From contig JAQFVV010000443.1 of the NCBI GenBank assembly GCA_028023455.1, positions 246,001 through 310,000 on the forward strand: DNA of 64,000 nt. Reading direction: 5' to 3'. The position numbers and the translations under genes were made by a program. Positions 37,065-48,949 of the stretch are shown here, piece after piece. This DNA comes from Epiperipatus broadwayi. Lineage: Eukaryota; Onychophora; Udeonychophora; Euonychophora; Peripatidae. How positions within the stretch are numbered: position 1 is the stretch's first letter; the number at the start of each line of letters is the position of its first letter. The notes under the pieces were generated by a model. The model searched no databases. It saw only the letters and a list, made by a program, of their open reading frames with translations, and was not told where the DNA came from.

Positions 37065-38795
37065 TTCTAAGCAAACTTGATATTTTTCTTTCAATTAGCT
37101 CATAGATAACTTATCATCCATTATTGATCAGTAAATGGGGATTTAACTATTATTAGATAAAGAGCAAAAATAAATATGAAATTAATTTTATTGAACAAAT
37201 GAGAATTGATGTGAAGACAAAGAATAAGATTGATGGGATGCAGTCTTTATCACTAATTGAACAGTAATATATACATTTATGAGCAGTGATACCATGAATT
37301 ACCTTCACTTATATTTACTATAAATTATATTTTCTTTAGTGTTAGTTTAATGGTTATGACATATTTTTTTAAAAAAACATTTGGGCGAATCAAAACAAAT
37401 TTTATGCATATAAAAACATGTCATAAATAAAATCAGTATGATATAAAACTAAATAAGTAAATACAGTTTTCTGATTGGATAAATACTTCTATTATACTGA
37501 TATTTGGAATGTCTTTTACTTGTAAATTTTATTCATTCACTTTCTTTAATAATCACTTGGTTTTTTTTTTAATTTGTAATTGGTTAATAATATTTTTAAT
37601 TAATTTTTCCTACATTTCAAAGTATATTTTTTTCACTTAATATTCTCTAACAGTAATATAATTTTCTAAATAATACCAAAGAAAATAATAAACATGAAAA
37701 AATATATGTAAGACTATTAAAATAATATTGTTGTCATTAATTTCTGATAAATAAATTTTAAAATCAAATTTTTAGTAACAATTTCATTACTTATTATATA
37801 ATTCTGATTAATAAAAATAACATGAATTAAGTATGATAATTCATTATTACATACCAAATAAAAATGCTTGTTTTTTAGTACACTAATCGGATCACAAAAC
37901 ATTGGCATTATATTTCCTAATGAAAAAGATAAATAAATATTAGAACAAAAAGCAATTTTTGCTTCCACATATTTGTCCAAAATAATTTTGAGAAATTACA
38001 ATTTATCAAAAAATAACTTCATACTATTGTATTAATTCTACAGAGTAGTCTTATATTTCATTCTGATGCAATTGTTATTTTACTTCACTAGATCATATAC
38101 AATAGTTTTTTCTTGTATATTTACATTTTTTTTCTTGTGGTTTTTTATTCATGTCTTTATTTTTTCTTCTGTTTTTATCATCGTTTCAAGTAAATTTAAT
38201 ATTTATTTTTAATTATCTTAAAATATATAATAAAATGGTTTATTCTTATTTCAAATATTTTTTTTAAGAAATACTTAATCATTCAGTTTTGTGTTGTTAG
38301 ATCCTTATTTGCAAAATTTGACTAACACATGATTTTTAGAAGTTTAAAAGAAATTTGTGGATCACCCTGCAATCCATGAACCTTGGAGTTTACCACTGCA
38401 CCAAAGCTCACACTGCATGGTTTCCTGTGATGATATCGATGATGAAAACAATCCTGCATAGCTTAGTGCTGTGATAGAATGGTAGATTTGAAAGCCAAAA
38501 AGTACATCCAAGCAAAAAATCATTTAATTATTTTTCAGTGATGAGAAATAAACTATTTGGTTTATATACATCATCAGTCTGAAGTAGGTGGTAATAATTA
38601 ATGATAATATACCAATACAGATTCATATTTATCAATTACTTACTATTTCTTTAACATACTTTATTATAGCATGGCATTGAGAATGAGATTGCTTTGCAAA
38701 ACAATCATAATTAAAGTTTTTTGCTTAATGCTTTATGGAAATTTCTCTTATAACATTACTGATAATTTCACTAGAGAAATAATAGATCTTGATGT
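37065..38795. other. AT-rich DNA, no gene seen
   Basis: No credible coding region; the 87-codon minus frame at 37717-37980 has no motif. A less AT-rich patch at 38355-38500 contains tRNA-like scraps (GCATAGCTTAGTG, GATAGAATGGTAGA) that may be another SINE remnant. Confidence 0.4.
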
Positions 38796-38799
38796 AAAA

Positions 38800-39001
38800 G
38801 TTGTTGGCATAATGGTTAATGCCTAACCATGCCTTTTTCGTACAACTTGGGAATTTAAGCTTGAATAAGTCACATTTTCCAGGTTTCAAAAAAGCTTAAT
38901 ATATATATTTCCAGATACATGTTTCTTGGCCATTTTTGCTAGTTATTCAACAGAGATCAGTAAGTAGCTGCCCAGATATTTTTTATTAGAAGGCCAAGAA
39001 A
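38800..39001 (+). repeat. tRNA-derived SINE, decayed
   Basis: TTGGCATAATGGTTAATGC (38803-38821) is a recognisable A box and GGGAATTTAAGCTTGA (38849-38864) a decayed B box at the right spacing. A hairpin with 11-nt arms (GTTTCTTGGCC at 38921-38931 and its complement at 38992-39002) lies in the downstream body. Confidence 0.45.
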
Positions 39002-39639
39002 CCAGATTAATCAGGAATGCTTAAGTAGATGTTGATACCCATGGCATTAAATATGTATATATAATTGTAAAATGGCATCACTTTCACTACTGATAGACAA
39101 AATATCATACTGCTCTATGTGCTGCAGCCATTGTTGCCTTTTACTTATGTGTAGATTATAATAATAAAAAAGAATTTTAAAAGATATTTGTGGTTCCTAA
39201 AAATGACTATTTGCATCCTATGTTTTCATAAGAGAGATGTCTTGATATTTAGGTCTTCTTCATCAAATATATGACACTTTATTCTCTTCTAATACATAGC
39301 CAGAAATATGTTTTACATATTATCTTTATAGTAAAACAATAATAGCATACTTAAAGAAATAATTTCTAACATAATAATAATAAGTTTAGGATTATTTAAT
39401 TAATTAATAATATTTACAATATGGATTTTCCCTCATTTGTAGTTGTAATTCAAATTTGCATATGTTTGTTCAATTGGGCTAAGTTCACTTTTAGTGAAGC
39501 TCACCATAATTACAGTTCTCTTAAATTAATTATTATCGATGCTTTATTTATACTGTAATATGATTATATTTATTCATTTTTATTTAAATTATTCCATTTA
39601 AATATTCCTTCATCCTTTGAATTGGTACAGTCAGTAGGC

Positions 39640-40600
39640 AGCAAGCCTATTAAAAAATATTATAACTTACCCTCACTAGATATCACAGAGTTATATGGTT
39701 CTGTGCCATGGAGGTTGTCCACTAATCTCAAAAATGCACTTTTATTGTAGATAGACTCAACTGGATTGACAAAGATGTAACAGCAAAATTTAATGAGTTC
39801 TACAGGAAAGAAAATGCATGGCCAATGAGACTGCCTACTAGAGCATCATATGCAGGTTAACACTGGCTAACAAGAAAAACAAAATTATGCTCACATTCAT
39901 GGAAAAAGATCAGAGCATTATATAGAAACAATCTGTTGATAAAGTGCTGGTGTGTGCTACCAAACAAACTTTTGTTCAGATGTAGGAATTACTGGTGAAT
40001 GAATCAGGCTTAATATGGACTATTAAACATGAAAATAACACACAAAGCTTCAAGTATTTAGACACATTCATCCAAAGAAATAAAAAGAGGTTGTATTATA
40101 AAATGGTGGTAAAACTACTCAAAATCAGAAGCACTACCTATCCTCAATCTAAAACACCAATGACTCAAAAGTTAATAGGCTTTAAACATTACTTAAGAGA
40201 ACTTCACACTTTGTAGTGGGAAGCAGATAGAAAAACTAACATGGGTAAATACAATAAAGATCTATGTAGTATTCTGACAAATGTTATTAAACAATTTCAG
40301 AGAAATGAAAAGCTAACTTTAAAACCTCAAGTGAAAACTAAATCATGGATTAGCATGCTTTATAGCCCAAGATTAACAAACAAAATAAAAAAGATCTACA
40401 GGCTAACTTTCAAAGTTAGTTCCATACTCCTAATCTTAATAGGTTGATTAACAACACAAAGGATAAATTACAAAAGGTCATACTGCTGTTAGTATACAAG
40501 ACTCCATGCCACAGACCAGACTGCACTGTTGTATAATATGGGAAATCTAGAGCTAATATTTCAACTAGATTTGTATAATACAAATGCTTATATAGGCACT
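39640..40600 (+). pseudogene. Decayed LINE-like coding relic
   Basis: This kilobase is less AT-rich than its surroundings and gives a chain of plus-strand open runs in shifting frames: about 39755-39850, 39870-39970, 39995-40216 and 40241-40447. The encoded text is rich in Lys, Asn, Thr, Leu and Trp. It contains a Trp-Cys-x-Leu-Pro-Asn-Lys-Leu-Leu run (about 39948-39975) and a Leu-Tyr-Tyr-Lys-Met-Val-Val-Lys-Leu-Leu-Lys run (40092-40124). The pattern of several adjacent frames with similar composition is that of a frameshifted retroelement protein. No catalytic motif is visible, so clade and domain are not assigned. Confidence 0.4.
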
Positions 40601-40604
40601 TTTA

Positions 40605-41905
40605 AAAAAACCCAAAATATGTCTCTTTTTTTGGGACCACAATAAACAATTTGGTCATAGCTTTGATCCATAGACAATCAATCTAATGTATATAGACAAT
40701 GATGAAAAAGAATCAAGAAGGTTTAGTTTATTACCAACCATAGAAATGTAATAAACAAAAAAAAAAAAACAGTATTTAATTATCGAACAAATTAAATATT
40801 TAAATGTATTAATTTAAATAAAAATGAATGCATAATCACATTATACTATAAATAAAGGACAAAAGAATTAATTTAAAAAAGCTATGCTTATGTTGAGCGT
40901 CACCAAAAGAGAATTTTGCTTTAGGTTAAAAAAAACTACTTCATTATGTAGTCAAACATATGTAAATTAGAATTAATCATATTTATGTACTCTTTGCACA
41001 AAACCAGATCCCGATGTGTCTAGGTAATAAGATACTATAATCCTTGAATTAATTGATCACCATCATCATCATCAATTTTAGATATAATCATTTATCTTCT
41101 TGATGTAATTTTTTGGCATGTCAATATTCAAAGCAAATAATAAATTTATGAATTCTTTAATATACCATTATTATTATTATTATGAACTAGTTTTATGTTA
41201 TCATTATAAGCCATATTTATTTATTTCTACTATTAATATTACTTTTAAAATAAATTTTATTAAGCATTAAAAAAAGTTATTCAATAAACAAACAAAAGGA
41301 ATAATTACTAGTGAAATAAAATGTTCTACAACATGATAGAAATTAATTGAAATATTTGTACATAGATAAATAACATGAATTAAATTAAATATGTATATAA
41401 TTAAAGTTAAATATATTTAAAAAAAGAAAAAACAAAACAATCTAAAATAATATCTGAGTTGTCCTAGAAGAGAGAACAGGCTCCTAGTGGTTACTACAAT
41501 ATCAATAAGAGTCAGGGTCTGATCTCTAGTTTTAATTTTTAACAATATATTGATAAAAATGAATTTAAATTTCAGAGATATCAAAGGGTCAATCAATAAA
41601 ATAAATATTGTTAATGTTATATTAGGAAACAGTCATCTTCGAATATTTTCAATAAGGATTGCTTACATGGAAGATTTCATGTAATAGCTGCTGTATATTG
41701 GTGATGTGTACATAAGGAAGTGCATTTATAAAGAAAATTTTTAAGTGTTCCCTTTTCCTTATATATAATGCACACATTGCATCAATATTTGCAGATGCCA
41801 TTTTTCCAGCTAGGAAGATTGAGGTTGGTATGTTTTGAGTTAATTTTTATTAGAAAATCCAAGTATTTAGGCTCCTAATGCCAGAACTTGCATTTCTGTA
41901 AAATT
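40605..41905. other. AT-rich DNA, nothing recognised
   Basis: Short trinucleotide runs (ATC at 41052-41072, TAT at 41165-41182) and A runs only. No gene or shared repeat identified. Confidence 0.5.
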
Positions 41906-41922
41906 CCCTTAGGGTTGATCTT

Positions 41923-42034
41923 TTTTTTTTTTTTTTAAGTGTCATAGCATCGGCCGGGACGCGAACCCGCAACCCGGGCAACTGCCTGCAAGTGCAAGGC
42001 AGTCGCGCTGACCTCTCGACCACTAATGCAAGAC
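41923..42034 (-). mobile_element. tRNA-derived SINE with 13-bp target duplication
   Basis: On the minus strand this reads AGTGGTCGAGAGGTCAGCGC, an excellent Pol III A box, then about 45 bases on GCGGGTTCGCGTCCC, an almost canonical B box, then GGCCGATGCTATGACAC and a poly(A) tail (T run at 41921-41936 on the plus strand). It is flanked by identical TAGGGTTGATCTT at 41910-41922 and 42035-42047, the mark of LINE-mediated insertion. The body is hardly longer than the tRNA-like head, so it is a short SINE. CpGs are intact, unlike in the 30178-30259 copy, so this is the younger one. A functional tRNA is ruled out by the lack of a paired acceptor stem and by the tail and duplication. Confidence 0.88.
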
Positions 42035-42049
42035 TAGGGTTGATCTTAG

Positions 42050-44175
42050 TTGTTATATTATGAGTAGGGACAGTGCTAGTTGTTAAATTACGAATCTTTC
42101 AATAACCGATTTATTTTTTTTAAATAAAGTGAAAATTGAACATGTATTTGGTATCAAAGTGAATAACATATTTCTGAATTTGTTCCTGATAAAGGATTAT
42201 GTGTCTGTAGAAGTTACACGAATATATGATTGCATATTAGGGGAGGATGATTAATGTATTGATTGCTCTTTGAATTGAATCGTCTTTTAATAAATAATTG
42301 AAATTCTATGAGTAATTCTTTACTACTAGATATTTTAATATTAAATTTTAATTCATTATAAATGTTTTTATTAATTTTCAAATACAGTATTTGATTTAGA
42401 CAATAATAAAGTTTGTTTTGTGTTTATCAAATAATAAATTTTACTCTTTTTTTTTTAAAAAAAAAAAAAGAAAAATTCTATACTCTTTCATTATGATAAA
42501 TTACCGGAAAACTTTTGTAAAAATCTTGACAAAGTAAAACCATTTTTTATTTAAATAAAACGAAAACGTACTCAAAATTTTAGTAATTGTTAATAAATAT
42601 TTCCGGATTACAAAAAATATATATATATTATTTACAGAGCGTCTATTTTTAGAAACTTAACAATACTGAAAGACTTAATGCCTGCAATTTATCTTGACAA
42701 ACCATCGACAACGTTATCAAACAGAGATGACAAATATTGTTTGTAAATGGTTCTTATTATCATGTGAAATCTTCGAAATCATAGGCCTCAGATGAAAAAT
42801 AATTAGTTTTCAAAGTATTGCTGACTTGTTAAATATAGTAATTCTATATTTGTTCTTCGATAATAGTATTTAGTGTTTCATAATAAAAATGACTACTACA
42901 TTTAAAAAAGATGAGTGATTAATTTCAAATATAAAAGCGATCAACCTTTTGTCGAATATCGTACTAAATATGAAGAGTAATTATAAGGATTATTAAAATC
43001 CAATTCACGAAATTAATACCTATATATTATGACTGAAGCTAGACATATATATATATAATCTATTATAATATCCTGTGTATATATGCGGTATATAAAAAAG
43101 ATATGGTCTGATGTTTGAAACGATAGATTTTTTTTTTTTTTTAATCAAAAAGTGTACAATATGGAATTTATAGTAATATTTTCTCAATTACATTTAGGAA
43201 ACACTAAAAAAATATTATACTAATGTTATTAAAACTTTAAGTCAACAAAGTTTTATTTTTATAACTAACCCAGCAGCTCATTAAATTTTAATTTAGTATG
43301 TTGGCAAGCAGTAGACTCTGGAACTTAAACATCTCATTCAGCTCTACATTTTTGCTCACAGAAGACGTTTGAATATTTATTTATTTTAATGATAAATAAA
43401 ACAGCAATCATTTAAATAGCTTCCAACAGGGCAAAAGTCTACCCTTTTTATAAAAAAATATAAAAAAAAAAGGACATTTTTCAGTTTAGTTAAATTCTGT
43501 ATAGTAAGGGTTTACAGTTATTCTTGCTTGTTTTAATCTCTAGATAAGAATAACTACATACTCATATAGTAAACTAGTAATATAAATTGTTAGTTGGGTT
43601 GGTTACTTGAAAATAATATTTTCCTGAAGTTTAGAATAAAAATCTTTGAGTTTTATATGGTTTAATCATAAGATCATCAAAATAGATGTGAACTTGCTAA
43701 GTACTCATCAATAAAACACTTTTATAAAGTTTAACGATTTTGTTCTAAATATGAGTTTTTATTTTAGATGACAAGAAGTCAACAAACTATGACCAATGCC
43801 AAAACTAATCACATTATGTGATCATAATTTTCTGCTTCTTTGATGGAGAACAAATATTTGAGACCTTAAGATTATATTAACTCTTTCAAAATGACTTGAA
43901 CAGTTATCCCATTGACTGGTTTAAAATATTTTTGGATCAATTTTGCTTAATTTTTTATTGCTTGCCATTGTCTATACAATAAATAGAGACCACGTTTATC
44001 TAAAATTAATGATGATTAACTATTAGTTCTTGATTGTGGTGTTCTGTTTTCTAATTATTCCATCTAACTTTGGCAGAGAACTTTTAAAGAATAGATTTAT
44101 TAATCAACTAATCCATCTATCCACATATACAAAATAAAGCATCTAAAAGATAATTACCGTCCTTTTTGGTTAAAA
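42050..44175. other. AT-rich DNA, no gene seen
   Basis: A slightly less AT-rich patch at 42690-42800 has no open frame of note. T and A runs at 42446-42470 and 43129-43142. (TA)n at 42618-42630 and 43048-43058. Confidence 0.5.
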
Positions 44176-44178
44176 TGT

Positions 44179-44233
44179 AATATTTGGATATACGTTTGTA
44201 TTATATAACAATACAAACTTATATCCAAATATT
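44179..44233. repeat. Near-perfect hairpin, 24-nt arms, 7-nt loop
   Basis: Arms 44179-44202 and 44210-44233 are reverse complements at 23 of 24 positions with loop ATATAAC. The tight loop makes this a stable RNA or cruciform structure. It has no other copy here. Candidates are a foldback insertion, a palindrome from replication slippage or a small-RNA-type hairpin. Confidence 0.7.
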
Positions 44234-44954
44234 AGCCTCTTCATTTTTCATAATTATCATATTTTCCCAGTATTATTATTTGTATAATATATTAAATGTA
44301 ATTTTATGAAACATTTAATATTTTAGCATTGTGATATAATTTTATTTTATTGAGAAAATTATATTACCAACCAAATTCATAAAAAGGTCAATATGGTATA
44401 TCAATAGTCAACAGATTAAATCTAAACTACTTTATTACAAAACAGTGAATAGTATAAGGAAATCCAGGAAAATTATTTCTATCAGTTTTTTCTTCAGTAC
44501 TATTTAATAAATTATTTAAAGTAACAAGCTTATTAAATACTATTTTTGAAATGTGTATAGCACTATAAATAATAAGAGTATAGATATATATATTATAACG
44601 ATCCAAACGAAGTGGGAGATCGCATCGCACCGCACCGCACTACCAAAGGGCGCCATCTAGGCATTTGAGCCTAGAAAAATTTATAAAGTAGGCAGATACG
44701 CGCTGTTAGGATTCCACTTTATTTACATATTTAGATCGTTAGCCCATTGTCACTAGCTCAGTGGAGACGCAGAGATAATAAAATATATAACCTTAGATAT
44801 AAATATAAAAAAATAATAAAAGCCACTGCCAGAAATTAACACAGAAAAATATTTATTTACGCACATATAAAATCATTCTAAATTCGAGGAATAATTTTAA
44901 CATTTAGATTTTTATCTTAATTTTTAATTTTACATTTTAAAATAGCTTGCTATA

Positions 44955-45508
44955 ATGTTTAATATTTTATTTAGAGGGTCGAGTATGAATGGACTACATA
45001 GGTCTGCATTTGAAAGGAAAATATTCTTCCCTGATTTAACCTTAGGCAACAAATTTCGCAATCAACTGGCGCCAATCCATCTGATACATTCATGTATTCA
45101 ATGTAGCATGATACGACAACACAAAATACTATATTGTCAGGAATGTACATCTGAACAATAAGTAGAAATAGCGAAGACATTGACTCTCCACCAACAGGAA
45201 TGTGACATCTGTGGGCAAGTAGATCAATAAACTAAAAACTCCATAGGAATGGACTGCGGTCTTCTGCCGACTTACAAACCCATCCATAGGCAAACAGAGG
45301 GTGTGTGGCGTATATCTATAATCCTGCCCGTAGCGGATCTCATACTACATTTACTAATTACACAAATATATCCAATCCATTGAACCAATTCAACTACGAA
45401 ATGAATAACCTAAGATTACCCTCCCTTAATACAACTTTACAAAACTATATAGCCATTTGCGCCCGACTTAATTTTAACATTTATATACGTTCGCACAGAT
45501 TTATTTAA
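44955..45508 (+). pseudogene. Unrecognised plus-strand relic with paired cysteines
   Basis: Three consecutive open runs on the plus strand (44955-45161; about 45180-45232 in another frame; 45305-45508) have normal, not AT-driven, amino acid composition. The first ends with two Cys-x2-Cys pairs about 12 residues apart (about 45091-45102 and 45136-45150), the second has a His followed by Cys-x2-Cys (about 45193-45213). Such spaced pairs suggest a zinc-binding domain broken by stops and frame changes. I do not recognise the family. The first frame overlaps a minus-strand frame of the same length (44971-45180), but the paired cysteines favour the plus strand. Confidence 0.3.
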
Positions 45509-45636
45509 AAATGTTGGGTATAGATCGATTACACAGATTCCACGGTCAAAACGTTTCAAAATAAACATAAACGATCAAAATACAAAATTATTGATACCGA
45601 CAATCGCAGAGGGAAACTTATAAGTAACCCAATAGT

Positions 45637-45720
45637 ATTCACCATAAGATACTTGCGTTGTCACCAATAACTTAAAAGACATCCGAATAAATACATTTTA
45701 GATACTCACCGTAAGGTATC
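45637..45720. repeat. Approximately 70-bp unit, second locus
   Basis: TTCACCATAAGATAC at 45637 and CTCACCGTAAGGTAT at 45703 are 66 bp apart and the text between them aligns with 4960-5045 in the same orientation (common AATAACTTAAAAGA and ATAAATACATTT). It confirms that 4.6-5.6 kb and 44.6-46.7 kb share an element. Confidence 0.55.
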
Positions 45721-46003
45721 ATTATTTATCGAATGTCTATATATTTTGATCAAATATGAAAACCAAAATATAATTAACCGCAAACGAATCCATGCAAGCA
45801 TCTATAAACAACTTAAATTTCATACATTTAAAATTTAAACAATAAATAATTTATACAATTAAAATAAATGGAAATGATTTTTTTTTTTATCAATAACAAA
45901 CATATAAAATATCACATTATCAATTTAGTTGACACATAAGTCAGAGAAAAGTTCCTTTTTATAAAATTTAAATTTACTTAGCAATCTTTAAAATTCTTAA
46001 TTA

Positions 46004-46380
46004 AGGTTATGATTTTTACAATTGTTCAGTTCTATTGCTTACGGTAGAGAAGTCCTTGTTCCCGTTGGCAATTCCCACGCAGACTTTCCTGGAAGACCGG
46101 TCTGATGTTTTGGAGGTGGCAGTTGCTGGTTCTGTCCTGGTATCACAGTCTTTGCATTTTTAAATAAGTGAGTGAGGACGACAAGTGCGTCTTGTCGCCA
46201 GACCCACCAAAATCAAGTTGGAAAAAGCTCCTTGAACTCAATATTTCTTTCTTTTTATATCATCCACAAGGATTCACTGAACAAAACGTCACTAATCTGT
46301 TTTTTCGTTATGGTCCGGGCCAAGGCTTAGTGCTCCCATTTGTCAAGCTAAAATCTCTTTCTTCTCTTATCTAACTTTCC
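46004..46380. other. GC-richer island with overlapping open frames
   Basis: The block is open in more than one frame. On the minus strand a 57-codon frame without ATG (46039-46212) is Pro/Gln/Thr-rich near its end; on the plus strand about 50 codons from 46006 and then 46168-46374 are open. No domain or convincing splice sites are visible, and overlapping openness on both strands is what G+C-richer DNA gives by chance. Kept as part of the 44.6-46.7 kb element. Confidence 0.25.
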
Positions 46381-46699
46381 ATCTGACTTTTTAATTAAAC
46401 AGCTTTTAGATAATTAATAAACAACCATTTCCCTTTATAGATTACAGGAATTAATTAATACCTGCTTTTATTTTAACTTACGTTATTTTTTTTTATTAAA
46501 ATATTTTTATATTTCAATCTTGTATTTTTTTTATTTTAAAAAAAATACATTCAAATACTTTTTTTTTTTTGTTTATGAAAAAAAAAAATTTTTAAAGTTT
46601 AACATCTGTGCGAATGTATACACGTTTAACAATGTTTTAATTTTAGCGTTTAGTTTTTTCCTTTTATTTGCGAACTTTTAAGTTTTTATTTTAAATTAA

Positions 46700-46727
46700 T
46701 GTAACGACATATTTATATATCGTTACA
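46700..46727. repeat. TGTAACGA...TCGTTACA palindrome
   Basis: TGTAACGA at 46700 and its complement at 46720-46727 form a short hairpin at the right end of the CpG-rich element. It may be the true terminus of an LTR or a nested end. Confidence 0.5.
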
Positions 46728-47158
46728 ATATATATATGTGTGTATATGATATAGTTAATTATCAAAATGGAAAGAAGTTTAATCCATTATGCTGGTTTGT
46801 AATATATTTAAATAAATCATATGATATAATAAAAAATAAAATATCTTTATATAACAGCAATAATTGTAACACTTGGAAAATGATAAATGAATGAAAATTA
46901 TATAGTATACATTTATATAAGTTTTTTTTCTCTTCTTTGTACATATTATTAATGTTTTAATAGGTTTTAGTTAATTTTATTTAAAAGAGATAGATGTTGC
47001 TATGTATGCAATATAGATTTAAATTGTGAAATAGTTCCAACACATTGAAAAGGAGTAAAAAATCAATATTTGCTGAAAAGAGCTTTTCTGTATTATCATT
47101 GTTATTATCTATATGCAATTATTGCTATTATATAAAGATATTGTATGATTTGTTTAGA

Positions 47159-47475
47159 TATTGTTACTGTAAATAAAGTTTTTTTTTTACAGAAAATAAT
47201 TATCACTCAACACTTACATAATTATTTTACTATTCGTTTTAGCAAAAATTACAAGAAGTTAGCTTGGGTTGAACTTAAATTATTTATGCAAATACAGAAG
47301 TAATATATACACTATAAAAGATGTTTACACTAGAGACCGTCTTCTTAAAGATTAATTATTAGTTCACTTTTCCATATTTATATATTTTTATTTATGAATA
47401 AAATAAACATACATTTATTTTACATGTATTGTTTATTTATTTAATTGCAGTCTGGCTAGTATGCATATATTGATA
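47159..47475 (+). repeat. Degenerate 5' LTR-like repeat of the Gypsy relic
   Basis: 47159-47385 matches 51248-51596 in the same orientation (shared TTACAAGAAGTTAG-like text, ACTTAAATTATTT, AGAAGTAATATATACACTA and AAAGATTAATTATTAG), apart from a block of about 125 bp present only in the downstream copy. The copies flank the gag-integrase relic and so are its LTR remnants. The part 47385-47475 also matches 61560-61645, ending in TTAATTGCA and TGGTATGCATAT-like text. LTR outer ends cannot be fixed. Confidence 0.55.
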
Positions 47476-47699
47476 GATGTGGGAGATGGTGAACAGTTGA
47501 AAACATGACATGAAATACAGCAGATGCCTCTAATCGACAGTGATCTGAAGTTTATAGTAGGTCAGTTACAGGCAACAATTATTAATGCAACTTGTAAATT
47601 AATAAAAAGTTACTGTGGATGATTAGTGTGTCAATATCGTAATTGAGAGAATTACAATGTTTGTATATCAATTAAACAAACACTGAAAATGGTATGACA

Positions 47700-48345
47700 C
47701 AATAATGTTATGGAATTTGATGTTAATGACATAACAAATTGGTGTTTATACATGGATCACATACAAAAATATATGTTCATTAATAAGATCGATGATGACA
47801 ACCTAAAGGTGGTGACACTGTTGAGGCTGGTGAGCAAAGATGTTTTGCAAATAGAAAAAAAGTCTTTGCAAACTGAAAGCTCCAGAAGAAGTATCATAAT
47901 TCAAGCTTAAAAAAAAGTTGACATATTTTGAACCAGTGATGTCTAAATGAGCATCACATCTATGTTATAAAAATAGGAGACAAGCTTCAAATGAGAAGTA
48001 TTAACATTATAATATAGCACTGTGGATTTAGCATTATACTGTGAATTTAGTGTTGAACCGGATGGTCAATGACTGACAATAAGTTACATCAGGTTCTCCT
48101 CAGTGAAATAACCTTGACATATAAGCAGAAGATGCCACAAAATTTGAAAATAATAGAGATGTAGCAACATATAAAATAATGGCAAATAAAGTTGATATTC
48201 AGACCACAAGCTGTCAAAGCCTTACAAAATCTTTTGTATGCTATTACTGTGGTGAAAAGGAATATCTAAGGAAGTCCTTAAACTTAAAAATGTTAAATGC
48301 CATATATGTGGAAACCTGGTCATTTATAATGTGTCTGTTGCACAA
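47700..48345 (+). pseudogene. Ty3/Gypsy gag relic with zinc knuckles
   Basis: The frame from 47710 encodes the capsid-type start of a Ty3/Gypsy Gag: a Trp in an Asp-Ile-Thr-Asn-Trp context, then an aromatic-rich helix and Lys-Ile-Asp-Asp-Asp-Asn-Leu-Lys-Val-Val-Thr-Leu-Leu, the usual spacing of that domain. It stops at 47910 and continues broken. At about 48238-48275 is a Cys-x2-Cys-x4-Tyr zinc knuckle (the His now Tyr), and at about 48299-48345 a second Cys-x2-Cys-x4-His-x4-Cys knuckle visible after a one-base frame change. Gag packages element RNA in cytoplasmic particles; this copy cannot be translated through. It precedes the protease relic directly, as in the family. Confidence 0.72.
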
Positions 48346-48439
48346 AAGATAGAGTTAGAAAAAGAAACTTATGATCAAATTTCAAATCATGAGAATGAAC
48401 AGTCAAGAGTAATATTAATGCAAAAACAATAAACAGTGT

Positions 48440-48820
48440 AGATAAAAAACACATTTGTTTAAACATATGAATTCTGAGTTTAAAAAACCCAATATGGAAA
48501 TTGACAGTAGCAGGGAATGTCCTTAATTTCACTAAATGATTGGAAAAAAAATAATAAAGAAGGCAAGAAAGAGCATCACCGTAAAAAAAGTAAAGGTTAT
48601 AGCCACATATGAAAATGGGATTAATATATGTAGAAAAGTAATGATACTGGTCATGTTGAAGGCTAAATTAAAATTAATGCCATTGTATATTGTTAAAAAA
48701 AGACCTTACTCTAATTTTAGGCAGAAATTAGTTTGGGCCATTAAGAATTCAAGGAAAGAGAAAGAATACCAACAATTAACAATGGTATTGCAATTCACAG
48801 GAAAGTATCTGAGCCACTAG
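48440..48820 (+). pseudogene. Ty3/Gypsy aspartic protease relic
   Basis: At about 48496-48545 the plus strand encodes Met-Glu-Ile-Asp-Ser-Ser and then, after a frame change, Ser-Leu-Ile-Ser-Leu-Asn-Asp-Trp, the active-site Asp and following strand of a retropepsin (the usual Asp-Thr/Ser-Gly triplet has lost its Gly). The open frame 48536-48820 follows with Leu-Met-Pro-Leu-Tyr-Ile-Val-Lys, matching the later flap and core strand, and ends in the region where a reverse transcriptase should begin. Only about 140 bp then separate it from integrase sequence, so reverse transcriptase and RNase H have been deleted from this copy. Confidence 0.65.
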
Positions 48821-48949
48821 AAGAGATAGCAGCAATAAGAGCTTGAACAGTACGGTTGTGCAGACTATCGAGTGTTATAGAGATTGTCAAATTACTGCTG
48901 CGAGGTCCTTTAAAAAGTTAGAGCTTTGAATTAAAACCTATAAGCCTGA

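Larger units (their letters stand above)
44593..46727. mobile_element. CpG-rich candidate transposable element, unassigned
   Basis: This 2.1-kb block stands out by its many CpG pairs and lower A+T. It starts TATAACGATCC and ends ATATCGTTACA, so the ends are inverted TRTAACGAT-type; both sides are (AT)n, so a target duplication cannot be read. Inside are a perfect small hairpin (CTAGGC...GCCTAG, about 44657-44674), a GGGCGCCATCT box (44648-44658), inverted similarity between about 45460-45500 and 46600-46660 (for instance TTCGCACAGAT at 45489 and its complement), and the roughly 70-bp unit shared with 4800-5050. Plus-strand frames at 44955-45161, 45185-45235 and 45305-45508 are listed separately. 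It may be a long solo LTR, a TIR element, or a host regulatory region carrying insertions. Confidence 0.5.

Noticed and set aside
41941-42026. Functional tRNA gene on the minus strand
   Set aside because: A and B boxes are good, but there is no paired acceptor stem, and poly(A) tail plus target duplication show a SINE.
44955-45161. Host zinc-finger gene
   Set aside because: Paired cysteines are suggestive, but the frame is 68 codons, overlapped by an equal minus-strand frame, and lies inside a candidate mobile element.
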